DNA of 64,000 nucleotides, from NCBI RefSeq assembly GCF_037081835.1, contig NZ_CP146516.1, forward strand, positions 581,501 to 645,500. The letters run 5' to 3'. Below, piece after piece: positions 54,404 through 62,952 of the stretch. The DNA is from Spirobacillus cienkowskii. GTDB lineage: Bacteria > Bdellovibrionota_B > Oligoflexia > Silvanigrellales > Silvanigrellaceae. A program made the position numbers and the translations under genes. Under the pieces are notes generated by a model that saw only the letters and a program-made list of their open reading frames with translations, was not told the origin of the DNA and ran no database searches. How positions within the stretch are numbered: the stretch's first letter is position 1; the number at the start of each line of letters is the position of its first letter.

Positions 54404-56122
54404 TTAAATGTTTTCTTTAAAAACGTATTTTACGTAACTCGTTTTCCAAGTGTTTTCATGAATACTGTTATGGATTTCTTGATCAGAAGTTGTGGGAGCG
54501 ACTCCTGTAAGTTGTGCTGCTTTAGCTGTTGCAAAAGCAATTTTATAAGAAACATGAGTAATATCTGTTAGAGAAGGCAGCAACGAAAGGGTTGGATCTT
54601 TGTTAACTTGTGCACATTCGCTAATTACCTTAGCGCAAGCGACAAGCATTTCGTTATTGACTCGAGTTGCCTTTGCAGCAACAACGCCTAATCCAAGGCC
54701 AGGGAATACAAAAGCATTATTACATTGACCAATAGGATATACCTTGCCTTTGTAACGCACTTCTGGAAATGGACTGCCTGTAGCAACCAAAACTTTTCCA
54801 TCAGTCCATTCAATTAAATTAGCTGGAATTGCTTCGGATCGTGAGGTTGGATTAGATAAAGGAAATATAATTGGTCTTTCACAATATGATGCCATCATTT
54901 TAACAATTTCTTCGTTAAATGCTCCAGTTTGCGTAGAGGTTCCAATAAGAATTGTTGGTTTTATGTTTTTTACAACATCATAAAGCTGAATGACTTTTCC
55001 TTTTACGCGATCCCAGTTGTTATAAATTTCGACGGGTTGCGCATATTTTTTTTGAAAATATTCTAAATGATCCATGTTTGAATGAAGCAATCCGTCTTTA
55101 TCAATTAAAAACATTCTTGAGTAAGCGTCTTCTTCACTTAGGCCATCGGCAACCATTGCGGCAATAATTTGATCGGCAATACAGCATCCCGCTGTTCCTG
55201 CTCCATGAATGACAACCCGTTGTTCGCTCATTTTTGTGCCATTAACTTTTAATCCAGCTAAGATTGCTCCCAAGGTAACGGCTGCGGTCCCTTGCATATC
55301 GTCATTGAATGTGCACATTTGATCATTATAACGATCTAAATTTTTTCGCGCGGTTTGTCTTCCAAAGTCTTCCCAATGTAAATAAATATTAGGAAATTTT
55401 TTGCGTAAGGCTGTGACAAATGCATCGATAAAATCGTCATACTGTTCGCCACGAATTCTTTCGTGTCTCCACCCTAAATATAATGGGTTTTGGAGAAATT
55501 CTTTATTATTAGTGCCGACATCAAGAACGATTGGAAGAACTTTTGTTGGATGAAATCCAGCACATAAAGTGTACATGGCAAGCTTAGCAATAGAGATCAC
55601 AATTCCTCCAACCCCTTGATCTCCAATTCCTAATATTGCCTCGGAATCTGTTACGCAAACTGCTTTAATGTCATAGCCTTCTGGCAAGTTTTCGAGTATT
55701 TCGTCGATTTGAGACATTTGAGGATATGAGATAAATAGTCCTCTTGGTCTTCTGAAGTTTTGGTTAAACTGTTGCACCACATCGCCAACGGTAGGTGTAT
55801 AAAATACTGGTACCATTTCAACAAGATGCTCTTGCAGAAGGCGAAAAAATAACGTTTCATTGCGATCGTAAAGTTGTGTTAAAAAAATATTTCTTTCAAT
55901 GTCTGTATCTTTTTTTAGATATTGACCATAAACACGGACAACCTGTTCATCTAAAGTTTCAACAACATTTGGAATTAAACCTTCGAGTTTTAATTCTTTG
56001 CGTTCTTCAAGGGTAAATGCGGTATCTTTATTTAAAAATGAATTTAAAAGAAGTTGTTTGCCCTGAAGACTAACTTCGTAAAATTTTTTATTATCAAAAG
56101 TATCTCGTTTTTCTTTAAACAT
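54404..56122 (-). CDS. maeA: NAD-dependent malic enzyme
   Basis: Oxidatively decarboxylates malate to pyruvate. From ATG 56122 (GGAG six bases upstream) 572 residues. Family motifs are YTPTVGDVVQQF near residue 95 with the conserved tyrosine, the metal/NAD region VCVTDSEAILGIGDQGVGG, LHWEDFGRQTARKNLDRY, FNDDMQGTAAVTLGAI, and the Rossmann VVIHGAGTAGCCIADQI near 310. FPLSNPTSRSEAIP follows near 410. Length and motifs are those of the large (MaeA/ME2-type) enzymes. An open frame to 56155 would overlap ung. Confidence 0.95.
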   Translation of the reverse strand: MFKEKRDTFDNKKFYEVSLQGKQLLLNSFLNKDTAFTLEERKELKLEGLIPNVVETLDEQVVRVYGQYLKKDTDIERNIFLTQLYDRNETLFFRLLQEHLVEMVPVFYTPTVGDVVQQFNQNFRRPRGLFISYPQMSQIDEILENLPEGYDIKAVCVTDSEAILGIGDQGVGGIVISIAKLAMYTLCAGFHPTKVLPIVLDVGTNNKEFLQNPLYLGWRHERIRGEQYDDFIDAFVTALRKKFPNIYLHWEDFGRQTARKNLDRYNDQMCTFNDDMQGTAAVTLGAILAGLKVNGTKMSEQRVVIHGAGTAGCCIADQIIAAMVADGLSEEDAYSRMFLIDKDGLLHSNMDHLEYFQKKYAQPVEIYNNWDRVKGKVIQLYDVVKNIKPTILIGTSTQTGAFNEEIVKMMASYCERPIIFPLSNPTSRSEAIPANLIEWTDGKVLVATGSPFPEVRYKGKVYPIGQCNNAFVFPGLGLGVVAAKATRVNNEMLVACAKVISECAQVNKDPTLSLLPSLTDITHVSYKIAFATAKAAQLTGVAPTTSDQEIHNSIHENTWKTSYVKYVFKENI

Positions 56123-56142
56123 CTGTTGCTCCAAATAACTTT

Positions 56143-56841
56143 TTACAATGTCCAATCAATTTCTAGTTCGTTTTGTGCTCTTAAAATTTCGTTTACCTTT
56201 GAAAAATGTTTGCATCCCAAAAAACCTCTATGAGCTGATAAAGGAGAAGGATGTGCTGCTTTTAAAATAATATGATTCGGATTGCTAATCATAATTGCTT
56301 TAGATTGTGCCGCAGCTCCCCATAGTAAAAAAATAATGGGCTTCTTTTTTTCATTCAAAAGAGCAATAATTTTGTCAGTAAAAATTTCCCATCCCTTATT
56401 GCGATGAGAGAATGCGGCATTTTCTCTAACAGTTAATACCGTATTTAATAAAAGTACTCCTTGATTAGCCCAGTTTTCTAAGTTTGTGCTACTTGGGCGT
56501 TTGCCGCAGTTCTCTTCTATTTCTTTAAAAATATTGTTAAGTGAAGGAGGAATTGCAACACCATTTTCAACAGCAAAAGAAAGACCATTGGCTTGTCCTT
56601 TGCCATGATAAGGATCTTGTCCAATAATGACAACGCGGACATTGTTGTAATCCACCATTTTTAGTGCTCTAAATATTTTATCTTTATGAGGAAAAAACTG
56701 ATAGCCTTGATGAATTTCTTGTTTGAGATGTTGGCGTATTTGCTCAAGATATGGCTTAGAAAACTCATTTTGGAGTAAAGGTTTCCATCCCTCAGCAAGG
56801 AAATGCAAGTCTTTATTTTGATGAATTTCAGTTTGACTCAC
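56143..56841 (-). CDS. ung: Uracil-DNA glycosylase
   Basis: Removes uracil from DNA in base-excision repair. The water-activating motif GQDPYHGKGQANGLSF, the LLLNTVLTVREN substrate loop, and the HPSPLSAHRGFLGC minor-groove loop are intact. I place the start at GTG 56841 (VSQTEIHQ, GGAG nine bases upstream), giving 232 residues, the usual family length; the longer open frame to 56934 adds a hydrophobic stretch translated from the upstream terminator. It precedes the malic-enzyme gene by 21 bases. Confidence 0.95.
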   Translation of the reverse strand: MSQTEIHQNKDLHFLAEGWKPLLQNEFSKPYLEQIRQHLKQEIHQGYQFFPHKDKIFRALKMVDYNNVRVVIIGQDPYHGKGQANGLSFAVENGVAIPPSLNNIFKEIEENCGKRPSSTNLENWANQGVLLLNTVLTVRENAAFSHRNKGWEIFTDKIIALLNEKKKPIIFLLWGAAAQSKAIMISNPNHIILKAAHPSPLSAHRGFLGCKHFSKVNEILRAQNELEIDWTL

Positions 56842-56878
56842 TCTTTTATTCTCCAATAATATTAGCAAGAAAAGTAAA

Positions 56879-56902
56879 GCTGAGAAAAATGATTTTCTCA
56901 GC
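56879..56902 (-). terminator. Putative terminator downstream of the DEAD-box helicase gene
   Basis: GCTGAGAAAA and TTTTCTCAGC form a 10-bp perfect stem with loop ATGA between the helicase and ung genes. The following minus-strand sequence (TTTACTTTTCTT) is only moderately U-rich. Confidence 0.5.
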
Positions 56903-56989
56903 AGAAATATTACTATTTTTTTATTGAAGCTCACAACTGGTAAAGGGAGCTTTTATTGTGAACCATTGAATTATTAAATGGTTTTAAAA

Positions 56990-58630
56990 TTAGGCAATAG
57001 GAAAACTTCTTTTTCCAGAACCTTCAGATGTTCTTTTAGGATTCCCTCGACCCCCAAAACCACTATTGTTTTCTGAGCGTCCACCAAATTTTTTAGAATC
57101 ACCAAAGCGTCCACCGTTGCTTTTGCCACCATTTCGATCATTGTAGCGACCCTGGCCTCCAAAACGACCACCGCGATCGCCGCCTCTGCCGTAACCGCCT
57201 TTGTGTGAACGTCCTCTATCTCCACCCACTGCAAATTTAGAGTTTTCTACATTTGCACCAAATTCAGTTTTAAAGGCAGGAGAAAGGTCTTCAACATGCA
57301 GACTTTTGCCAATTTGGCGTGAAGCTTCTGCTTTTAAAAGTGTTGCAAGGGCATCTTTAATTTTATCTTGGTCAAGTTTAGAGATAATTTGATCCACAGA
57401 TTGATTGATAAACTCTTGAGTTTCTGTGCCTTGCTCATTAACTCTAAAAAGTAAATTATTAAAAAATTGCGTTGTGATCTTTTTAGCATCTGGTAGTTCA
57501 ATGCGTAAAGGATTGATTTTAACTTTTTGACAAACAAATTGGTACTCACGGCGTTCAACGTGAGTAATAATAGTCCACGCTTTTCCGGTTGCGCCTGCGC
57601 GTCCTGTACGCCCAGCTCTATGAGTATAGGTTTCCACATTTGTTGGCACAGTGTAGTTAATAACGTGAGACAATCCAGTGATGTCAATTCCGCGTGCTGC
57701 GACGTCAGTTGCGACAAGTAAACGCAATTGTTTGTTTTTAAAGCGTTCCATCGTTTGGCTACGATCGTTTTGTGTCATTTCTCCATTTAACACACCTGCA
57801 GAAAAACCTCTTTCCATAAGGGCATTATGAATATTGCGAGTTTCTTCGCGTGTTTTGCAGAAAATAATTGCATGTTCTGGATCGTGATAAATAAGAAGAC
57901 CTAATAATGCATCGAGGTTACGACCCATTTTAACTTCTAAGAACCCATGATCAATTTGACCAGTGCTGGTGTCAGTGCTCGCAACCTTTACTTCAAAAGG
58001 ATTGGCAACCATTTGACGTGCAATATTTGTCACTTTTGGAGGAAAAGTTGCTGAAAATAAAAGAGTTTGGCATTTTTTTCCAATTGCTCCTTTAATTTTG
58101 ATAATGTCTTCAGCAAAACCAAAATCAAGCATTTCATCCATTTCATCGAGAACAAGAATTTCTATATTAGTAAGACTGACAGCGCCTTGTTCTAACAAAT
58201 CGTTAAGGCGGCCTGGTGTGGCAACAATAATGTCAACGCCTCGTTGAATGGTAGATGTTTGAAAGCGATAGCTTTTACCACCAGTGATTGCAAGAATTTT
58301 AAATCCCTGTGGTTTAAAATTGGTTTCAAAAACATCGGCAACTTGCTGTGCGAGCTCACGTGTTGGTGTTAACACGAGCATTCTCGGTTTGCCGCCATTT
58401 TGAGTTTTTTCAAGTTTAGCAACAGAAGGAAGACCAAAAGCAAGAGTTTTTCCTGAGCCTGTACGACTTTGTGCAATAACGTCGCGACCAGCTAATACAG
58501 GTTCATAGGAAGCCTGTTGAATTGGGGTAGGCTTTGTGATGCCTTGTGCAATAAGGCCATTGCGAATAGCCTCTGGCAATAGGTTAAAGATAGAAGAATC
58601 TTCTGCTGCAATAGTATTAGTATTTGTCAT
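56990..58630 (-). CDS. DEAD-box RNA helicase (DeaD/RhlE-like) with DEMD motif II
   Basis: A 546-residue ATP-dependent RNA helicase for ribosome assembly or RNA decay. Motifs seen: Q-motif region GITKPTPIQQASYEP, motif I AQSRTGSGKT near 55, PTRELAQQ, TPGRLNDLL, motif II VLDEMDEMLD (DEMD instead of DEAD, codons 58136-58147), SAT, and motif VI HRAGRTGRAG near 345. The C-terminus (about 450-546) is a glycine/arginine-rich RGG-like tail ending KRSFPIA that would bind RNA nonspecifically. Preceded by a 285-base leader that is rich in hairpins. GGGA lies five bases before ATG 58630. Confidence 0.93.
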   Translation of the reverse strand: MTNTNTIAAEDSSIFNLLPEAIRNGLIAQGITKPTPIQQASYEPVLAGRDVIAQSRTGSGKTLAFGLPSVAKLEKTQNGGKPRMLVLTPTRELAQQVADVFETNFKPQGFKILAITGGKSYRFQTSTIQRGVDIIVATPGRLNDLLEQGAVSLTNIEILVLDEMDEMLDFGFAEDIIKIKGAIGKKCQTLLFSATFPPKVTNIARQMVANPFEVKVASTDTSTGQIDHGFLEVKMGRNLDALLGLLIYHDPEHAIIFCKTREETRNIHNALMERGFSAGVLNGEMTQNDRSQTMERFKNKQLRLLVATDVAARGIDITGLSHVINYTVPTNVETYTHRAGRTGRAGATGKAWTIITHVERREYQFVCQKVKINPLRIELPDAKKITTQFFNNLLFRVNEQGTETQEFINQSVDQIISKLDQDKIKDALATLLKAEASRQIGKSLHVEDLSPAFKTEFGANVENSKFAVGGDRGRSHKGGYGRGGDRGGRFGGQGRYNDRNGGKSNGGRFGDSKKFGGRSENNSGFGGRGNPKRTSEGSGKRSFPIA

Positions 58631-58813
58631 TTGTTTCCCAAAAAAATAAAGAAAAGAAGGGGTTAGCTGTAATTAGCTAAGACACTTAGGCGAGAATTGA
58701 GAAAGAGTCACGAGCTTGTAAAACAAGCAATATTAAGAGGTTGCAACACAGTGCTCCATATTGAGCGTTTTGCAACAAAAGATTTAATCTTTCTGAACCC
58801 CTGCCAGCAGACC

Positions 58814-58842
58814 CTTAAACTGTATTCTATCTATAGTGTCAA
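58814..58842 (-). promoter_or_regulatory. Predicted sigma-70-type promoter of the helicase gene
   Basis: On the minus strand a perfect TTGACA (58837-58842) is followed after 17 bases by TTTAAG (58814-58819). Transcription would start near 58807, giving a leader of about 175 bases. In that leader are hairpins GTTGCAA/TTGCAAC (58740-58776), GCTTGT/ACAAGC and TTAGCT/AGCTAA. Confidence 0.5.
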
Positions 58843-58915
58843 GAGGGTTTTTTTTATTCTTCATTAATGGTATGTTAAGCAGGTTTAGAAATGTTTTTTG
58901 AAATAAGAGGTAACT

Positions 58916-59173
58916 ATGCAAAATCAAGACGAATTAAAATTAGAACTCGAAAGACTCAAAGCAGAAAATGCTGCCCTTAAAAGTGAAAAAAAATTACTCT
59001 CAACAAGAGAAATTAGCTTTAAGGTTGCAGAAAAAGGAGGTTTATCGGTTTATGGCTTAGGACGTTTTCCTGTCACTCTGTATAAAGAACAGTGGCTAAA
59101 GCTCCTTAGCAAAGAGCAGGACATCAGAAAATTTATTCAAGAAAATGACGAAAAGCTAAAGTCTCGAGAGTAA
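58916..59173 (+). CDS. Conserved small protein with N-terminal coiled coil
   Basis: An 85-residue protein. Residues 1-30 form a short coiled coil (ELKLELERLKAENAALKSEK). The C-terminal part ISFKVAEKGGLSVYGLGRFPVTLYKEQWLKLL reads like a compact beta-hairpin plus helix that I associate with small uncharacterised conserved bacterial proteins, but I cannot name it. No signal peptide. ATG has AGAGG five bases upstream. Divergent from the helicase gene and convergent with the glycerate kinase gene. Function unknown. Confidence 0.72.
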   Translation: MQNQDELKLELERLKAENAALKSEKKLLSTREISFKVAEKGGLSVYGLGRFPVTLYKEQWLKLLSKEQDIRKFIQENDEKLKSRE

Positions 59174-59176
59174 AAA

Positions 59177-60331
59177 TTAGTGTTTTTTTGCGAGTTTGTG
59201 CGCTAATTCTTGGCCTATATGGTAAAGCTTATGTTTAGAATTTTTTGTCAATTCGCTACTGCTCATACCCAATCTGCCTTCTTCAAATAAGGTCAAAATC
59301 TCAGAAAAACCTAATTTTTGTTTTAGTTCTGGTTTGTTTTTAGAAACGTTGCCAAAAATTCCGATAAGTTTATGACGCCCTGTTTGGTGAGCGATTTCAG
59401 ACACTATGCTGACCGCTTTGCCGTATAGTGTTAATTCATCGAGACTTCCTTCTCCACACGCAATTAAGTCTGCGCCCGAAAAACTTGGTCCAAGGGCAAT
59501 GGCTTTAGCAATAAGTTTGGCACCAAGTTCAAACTTAATATTTGGAAATACAGCTGCTAAACCTATGCCAACTCCTCCTCCTGCGCCCATGAACGGTTCA
59601 TCAAGTTTAGGGATATGAGAATATTGATTTTTAAGTGTTTTCCAAAATTGCTGAACTTGTTTCTCGATATAAGGTATTTTTGCTTGTGAAGCGCCTTTTT
59701 GTTTTAAAAATGATAGGAGAGAAACCCCTTCGCCATTTGCAGGGGCGTTAACATCACATAAAGCTGTAATACGGCATTTTTTAACATAGTCTGGCAACTC
59801 TTCTTGCTGAAACGAACGAATTTTGTCCATATTTTCAATGCAGGGACGTAGTCTTTTGCCATGCTCATCGTAAGCAGATAAACCAAAAGTACTTGCGAGT
59901 CCCCAACCTGCATCCGCTGTGAGTGTGCCGCCAATACATAGCCATACTTCCTGTGGGCGAAGTGGAAAACATTTTTGCAAAAGCCTGCCAAACCCCCAAG
60001 TGCTTGATTGAATGAGACCCTCTTCTGTAGCGAGTGCTTTTGAGTTGCCTAACACTTCTGCAGATTCTATAACAGCTAGTCTTCTAGCCTGTTGCCAATA
60101 AACATTAGCTTCAGTTGGTTTGCCGAGTAAATCAAATACCTCAACCCTAAGAGATTCCATTCCTAAATTATCAGCTAGCAAAGAAGCGCTGCCTTCTCCG
60201 CCATCGGCCATAGGTTTGAGTATAATTTCAATTTTAGGATTGCGATTGCGAATGCCTTCTGCAACAAGTTCACACACTTGTCGTGCTGAAAAAGTGCCTT
60301 TAAATTTATCAAAAGCTAGAACTATGCGCAT
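59177..60331 (-). CDS. Glycerate kinase (type I, GarK/GlxK family)
   Basis: Phosphorylates D-glycerate (2-phosphoglycerate product in this family). N-terminal AFDKFKGTFSARQVCELVAEGIRN and the KPMADGGEGSA loop are diagnostic; GGTLTADAGWGLASTFGLSAYD near residue 130, FMGAGGGVGIGLAAVF near 245 and GEGSLDELTLYGKAVSIV near 300 complete the family set. 384 residues is normal. AGAGGG lies six bases before ATG. Convergent with the small coiled-coil gene (3 bases between stops). Confidence 0.93.
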   Translation of the reverse strand: MRIVLAFDKFKGTFSARQVCELVAEGIRNRNPKIEIILKPMADGGEGSASLLADNLGMESLRVEVFDLLGKPTEANVYWQQARRLAVIESAEVLGNSKALATEEGLIQSSTWGFGRLLQKCFPLRPQEVWLCIGGTLTADAGWGLASTFGLSAYDEHGKRLRPCIENMDKIRSFQQEELPDYVKKCRITALCDVNAPANGEGVSLLSFLKQKGASQAKIPYIEKQVQQFWKTLKNQYSHIPKLDEPFMGAGGGVGIGLAAVFPNIKFELGAKLIAKAIALGPSFSGADLIACGEGSLDELTLYGKAVSIVSEIAHQTGRHKLIGIFGNVSKNKPELKQKLGFSEILTLFEEGRLGMSSSELTKNSKHKLYHIGQELAHKLAKKH

Positions 60332-60477
60332 GATTAACCCTCTTTACTCACGACAAGATTCGTAGTTTTTTGAGTTTCTAAGCTCGATTAAGTATATGCA
60401 GAAAATAGGAGTTGTCCAAAAGTTACTGCAGATTCTGGATTGCTTTTATCACTCTGCTTTGTTAAAGAAGCCTAAGC

Positions 60478-60517
60478 AGAGGTATTTGTTGGCAAGAAGG
60501 CAAACCGCCTCTTTTTT
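60478..60517 (+). terminator. Putative leader terminator/attenuator upstream of acpP
   Basis: AGAGG (60478-60482) pairs with CCTCT (60508-60512), with an inner TTTG/CAAA pairing, followed by TTTTTT. It is 31 bases before the acpP start, so it could end a short upstream transcript or attenuate acpP. Confidence 0.35.
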
Positions 60518-60547
60518 ATACTAAATTTTATTCAGAGGTATTAGACA

Positions 60548-60799
60548 ATGGATGCGCAGCTTGATTCTAAACAATTAGAAATGAAACTTATAAAGATCGT
60601 TGCTGAAAAATTAAATATTGAAGAACAAAGTGTAACAACTGCTTCTCGTTTTCAAGAAGATCTCGGCGCTGATTCTCTTGACATCGTAGAACTCCTCATG
60701 GAAATTGAAGAAGTATTTGGTGTTAACATTTCTGATGAAGAGTCAGAACGCCTAAAAACAGTCGGTGACGCTGTAAAGTTTATTATCGCAAAGCTGTAA
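60548..60799 (+). CDS. acpP: Acyl carrier protein
   Basis: An 83-residue ACP carrying acyl chains during fatty-acid synthesis. The phosphopantetheine attachment serine is S43 in LGADSLDIVELLMEIEEVFG; the four-helix layout and acidic composition are standard. A short N-terminal extension (MDAQLDSKQ) precedes helix 1. AGAGG lies nine bases before ATG. A clear terminator follows, so it is a single-gene unit rather than part of a fab cluster. Confidence 0.96.
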   Translation: MDAQLDSKQLEMKLIKIVAEKLNIEEQSVTTASRFQEDLGADSLDIVELLMEIEEVFGVNISDEESERLKTVGDAVKFIIAKL

Positions 60800-60813
60800 A
60801 GGCATTCATTTCG

Positions 60814-60843
60814 AAAAGGCACCAGGTAGGTGCCTTTTTTTTT
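60814..60843 (+). terminator. Rho-independent terminator of acpP
   Basis: AAAAGGCACC (60814-60823) pairs perfectly with GGTGCCTTTT (60829-60838) across AGGTA, followed by an extended T run. It starts 14 bases after the acpP stop. Confidence 0.92.
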
Positions 60844-60922
60844 AAAGATTTTTAGTTGCTGGTGATTAAAGAGCGAGTACAAACTAAATTGCGCAGTTTA
60901 AAAAATCATTTGAGGATTAGCT

Positions 60923-61378
60923 ATGAAAATTGCAATTGCAGCCGATCATGCGGGACGTGAGTTAAAAAGTTATGTGATAGATTTTTTAACGTTAACAAAT
61001 CATCAAGTTTTAGATTACGGAGTGGCGTCTGATTCTTCTGCCTCAGTTGATTATCCTGATTATGCAGATATTGTTGCATCAGAAGTGTCAACTGGACGTT
61101 GTGATAGAGGTATCTTAATTTGTGGAACAGGTATTGGAATGTGTATCACTGCCAATAAGTTTCCAGGTGTTCGGGCTGCCGTGGTGAACGATGAATTTAC
61201 GGCTCGAATGAGTCGCGCTCATAACGATTCAAATATTATGTGTTTAGGTTCAAGAATTGTTAATTATCAAAGAGCAATTGATTTTGTAAAAATTTGGTTG
61301 GCTGCTGAATGTGAAGAAGGTCGCCATAGAAATCGTATTGGAAAAGTTGCTGCAATAGAAAGAAGGCTTGCTCAATGA
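60923..61378 (+). CDS. rpiB: Ribose-5-phosphate isomerase B
   Basis: Interconverts ribose-5-phosphate and ribulose-5-phosphate. N-terminal [13 protein letters not shown] (substrate-binding D8/H9), the DYPDYA loop, the active-site cysteine C67 in [17 protein letters not shown], and [14 protein letters not shown] near 110. 151 residues is typical. GAGG lies seven bases before ATG. Its stop overlaps the glyA start (ATGA), a common rpiB-glyA arrangement in bacteria. Confidence 0.96.
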   Translation: MKIAIAADHAGRELKSYVIDFLTLTNHQVLDYGVASDSSASVDYPDYADIVASEVSTGRCDRGILICGTGIGMCITANKFPGVRAAVVNDEFTARMSRAHNDSNIMCLGSRIVNYQRAIDFVKIWLAAECEEGRHRNRIGKVAAIERRLAQ

Positions 61379-62661
61379 ACTCATTTTTGGCTTTAGATCG
61401 TGCACATTTAGCAAATTCTGATCCTGAAATTGCAAACTTGTTTGCACAAGAGAGTCACCGTTTAAACGAAGGACTTGAGCTTATTGCTTCTGAAAATGTT
61501 GCAAGTCCGGCTGTACTGGCGGCTTTAAGTTCTGTTTTATCAAATAAGTATGCAGAAGGGTATCCTGGACGCCGTTATTACGGTGGCTGTGAGTTTAATG
61601 ATCAGGTTGAGAGTATCGCGATTGAGAGAGTCAAAAAAATATACGGCGCTGAGCATGCTAATGTGCAGCCACATAGTGGAGCACAAGCAAATCAAGCGGT
61701 ATTTTTAAGTTGCTTAAAGCCTGGTGATACCATTTTAGGTATGAGTCTTTCGCATGGTGGACATTTAACTCACGGATCGCCAGTCAATTTGTCTGGAATA
61801 TATTATAAAGCAGAATCGTATGGTGTTGATGAAAATGGTTTTATTAATTATGACGCTGTCGAAAAAAAAGCCCTAGAATGCCAGCCTAAATTGATTATTG
61901 CCGGTGCAAGTGCTTATCCAAGGTTGCTTGATTTTGCGCAGTTTAAAAAAATAGCAGATAAAGTGAATGCTCTTCTTTTAGTAGACATGGCACACATCGC
62001 AGGGTTGGTTGCTGGTGGACAGCATCAAAGTCCTATTCCTTTTGCAGATTTTGTGACAACAACCACTCACAAAACACTAAGAGGCCCAAGAGGGGGTGTT
62101 ATTTTTTGCAAAGAAAAATATGCTAAAGCCATTGATAAAGCTGTTTTTCCTGGTGTTCAAGGCGGTCCACTGATGCATGTTATTGGTGCAAAAGCAGTGG
62201 CTTTTGGTGAGGCTTTGCAACCATCATTTAAATTGTATTCAGAACAAATTGTAGTAAATGCAAAAGCCTTGGCGCAGTCTTTAATAAAACATAATATTTC
62301 ACTCGTTTCTGGTGGTACAGACAATCATCTCATTTTAATTGATCTGAAAGCTTCTCCTTTAAGTGGAAAAGATGCCGAAGAACGTTTGGCAAAAATCAAT
62401 TTGACTGTGAATAAAAACAGTGTCCCTAACGATCCGCGTAAACCGCTTATTACAAGCGGCATCAGAATAGGAACTCCTGCAATTACCACACGAGGCCTTG
62501 TTGCAGCAGATATGCAAGTTCTTGGTGAAGCAATATCTCTCGCATTAAAAAATGATGATTCGTTGTTAGATAAGGCTAAGGAAATGGTTGTCTCATTATG
62601 TCATAAGTATCCTTTGTACGATAAAGCCTTACAACGAAACGGTTATGTTTCTATTAGCTAA
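61375..62661 (+). CDS. glyA: Serine hydroxymethyltransferase
   Basis: PLP enzyme interconverting serine and glycine with tetrahydrofolate. The segments [29 protein letters not shown] and [12 protein letters not shown] are diagnostic, and the PLP lysine is K233 in [14 protein letters not shown]. The 428-residue length is normal. It overlaps rpiB by four bases. The last codons (NGYVSIS) contain a 13-base sequence that recurs 22 bases further on, beginning in the stop codon, at the border of the IscB/omegaRNA element. Confidence 0.97.
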   Translation: MNSFLALDRAHLANSDPEIANLFAQESHRLNEGLELIASENVASPAVLAALSSVLSNKYAEGYPGRRYYGGCEFNDQVESIAIERVKKIYGAEHANVQPHSGAQANQAVFLSCLKPGDTILGMSLSHGGHLTHGSPVNLSGIYYKAESYGVDENGFINYDAVEKKALECQPKLIIAGASAYPRLLDFAQFKKIADKVNALLLVDMAHIAGLVAGGQHQSPIPFADFVTTTTHKTLRGPRGGVIFCKEKYAKAIDKAVFPGVQGGPLMHVIGAKAVAFGEALQPSFKLYSEQIVVNAKALAQSLIKHNISLVSGGTDNHLILIDLKASPLSGKDAEERLAKINLTVNKNSVPNDPRKPLITSGIRIGTPAITTRGLVAADMQVLGEAISLALKNDDSLLDKAKEMVVSLCHKYPLYDKALQRNGYVSIS

Positions 62662-62672
62662 CGGTTATGTTT
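62638..62672 (+). repeat. 13-base direct repeat at the glyA/IscB-element junction
   Basis: AACGGTTATGTTT occurs at 62638-62650 (inside the last glyA codons) and again at 62660-62672 (starting in the stop codon and running into the presumed omegaRNA guide). The next base differs (C versus T). A 13-base exact match 22 bases apart is very unlikely by chance. Confidence 0.75.
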
Positions 62673-62952
62673 TGCTGTCAACCACACCTCCGACTAAAGC
62701 CGGAGGCTTGAGGAGAGAAACCTCTAAAAGCGGTTGACCAGACCCCTCCAAGAAATTGGAGGAGACGTTCTTGTGGAATGGCTAACATAAGTTAGCAGAA
62801 ATAGGCACTTTGGGATGCGTGCCAGTCCCAAACTCTGCGGTGAGTGTTCATGCAAGCGTGAGGTGTAACGCTGAAGGATGCTCACAAAAACCCACGAGTA
62901 ACAAGGTCGAGGCAAACTTTAATCAGGCTCGTAAGAGCAAATAGGAAATCAA
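62661..62952 (+). ncRNA. omegaRNA (HEARO-type guide RNA) of the IscB element
   Basis: The gap between glyA and iscB is G+C-richer than its surroundings and folds strongly. GTCAACC (62677-62683) closes on GGTTGAC (62732-62738), enclosing CCTCCG/CGGAGG (62687-62706) and GAGG/CCTC (62710-62724). Then come CCTCCAA-GAAA-TTGGAGG (62745-62762) and GCTAAC-ATAA-GTTAGC (62781-62796). GGCAC/GTGCC (62804-62808, 62819-62823) interleaves with TTTGGGA/TCCCAAA (62809-62815, 62826-62832), an H-type pseudoknot. A GTGAG.../...CTCAC arm (62840-62885) encloses AGCGT/ACGCT, and ACGAG/CTCGT lies at 62894-62932. Position directly 5' of iscB and the pseudoknot match HEARO/omegaRNAs. In that family the guide is the 5' end, here roughly 62661-62676. 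The exact 5' end is inferred. Confidence 0.85.

Noticed and set aside
56842-56934. N-terminal extension of uracil-DNA glycosylase with a membrane-like segment
   Set aside because: It is translation of the upstream terminator hairpin; the GTG at 56841 has a ribosome-binding site and gives the normal family length.
56974-57234. Minus-strand valine/alanine-rich ORF
   Set aside because: Alternative frame of the RGG-like tail of the DEAD-box helicase.
62724-62915. Minus-strand ORF of 63 codons
   Set aside because: Lies antisense within the folded omegaRNA; its codons reflect the RNA stems.
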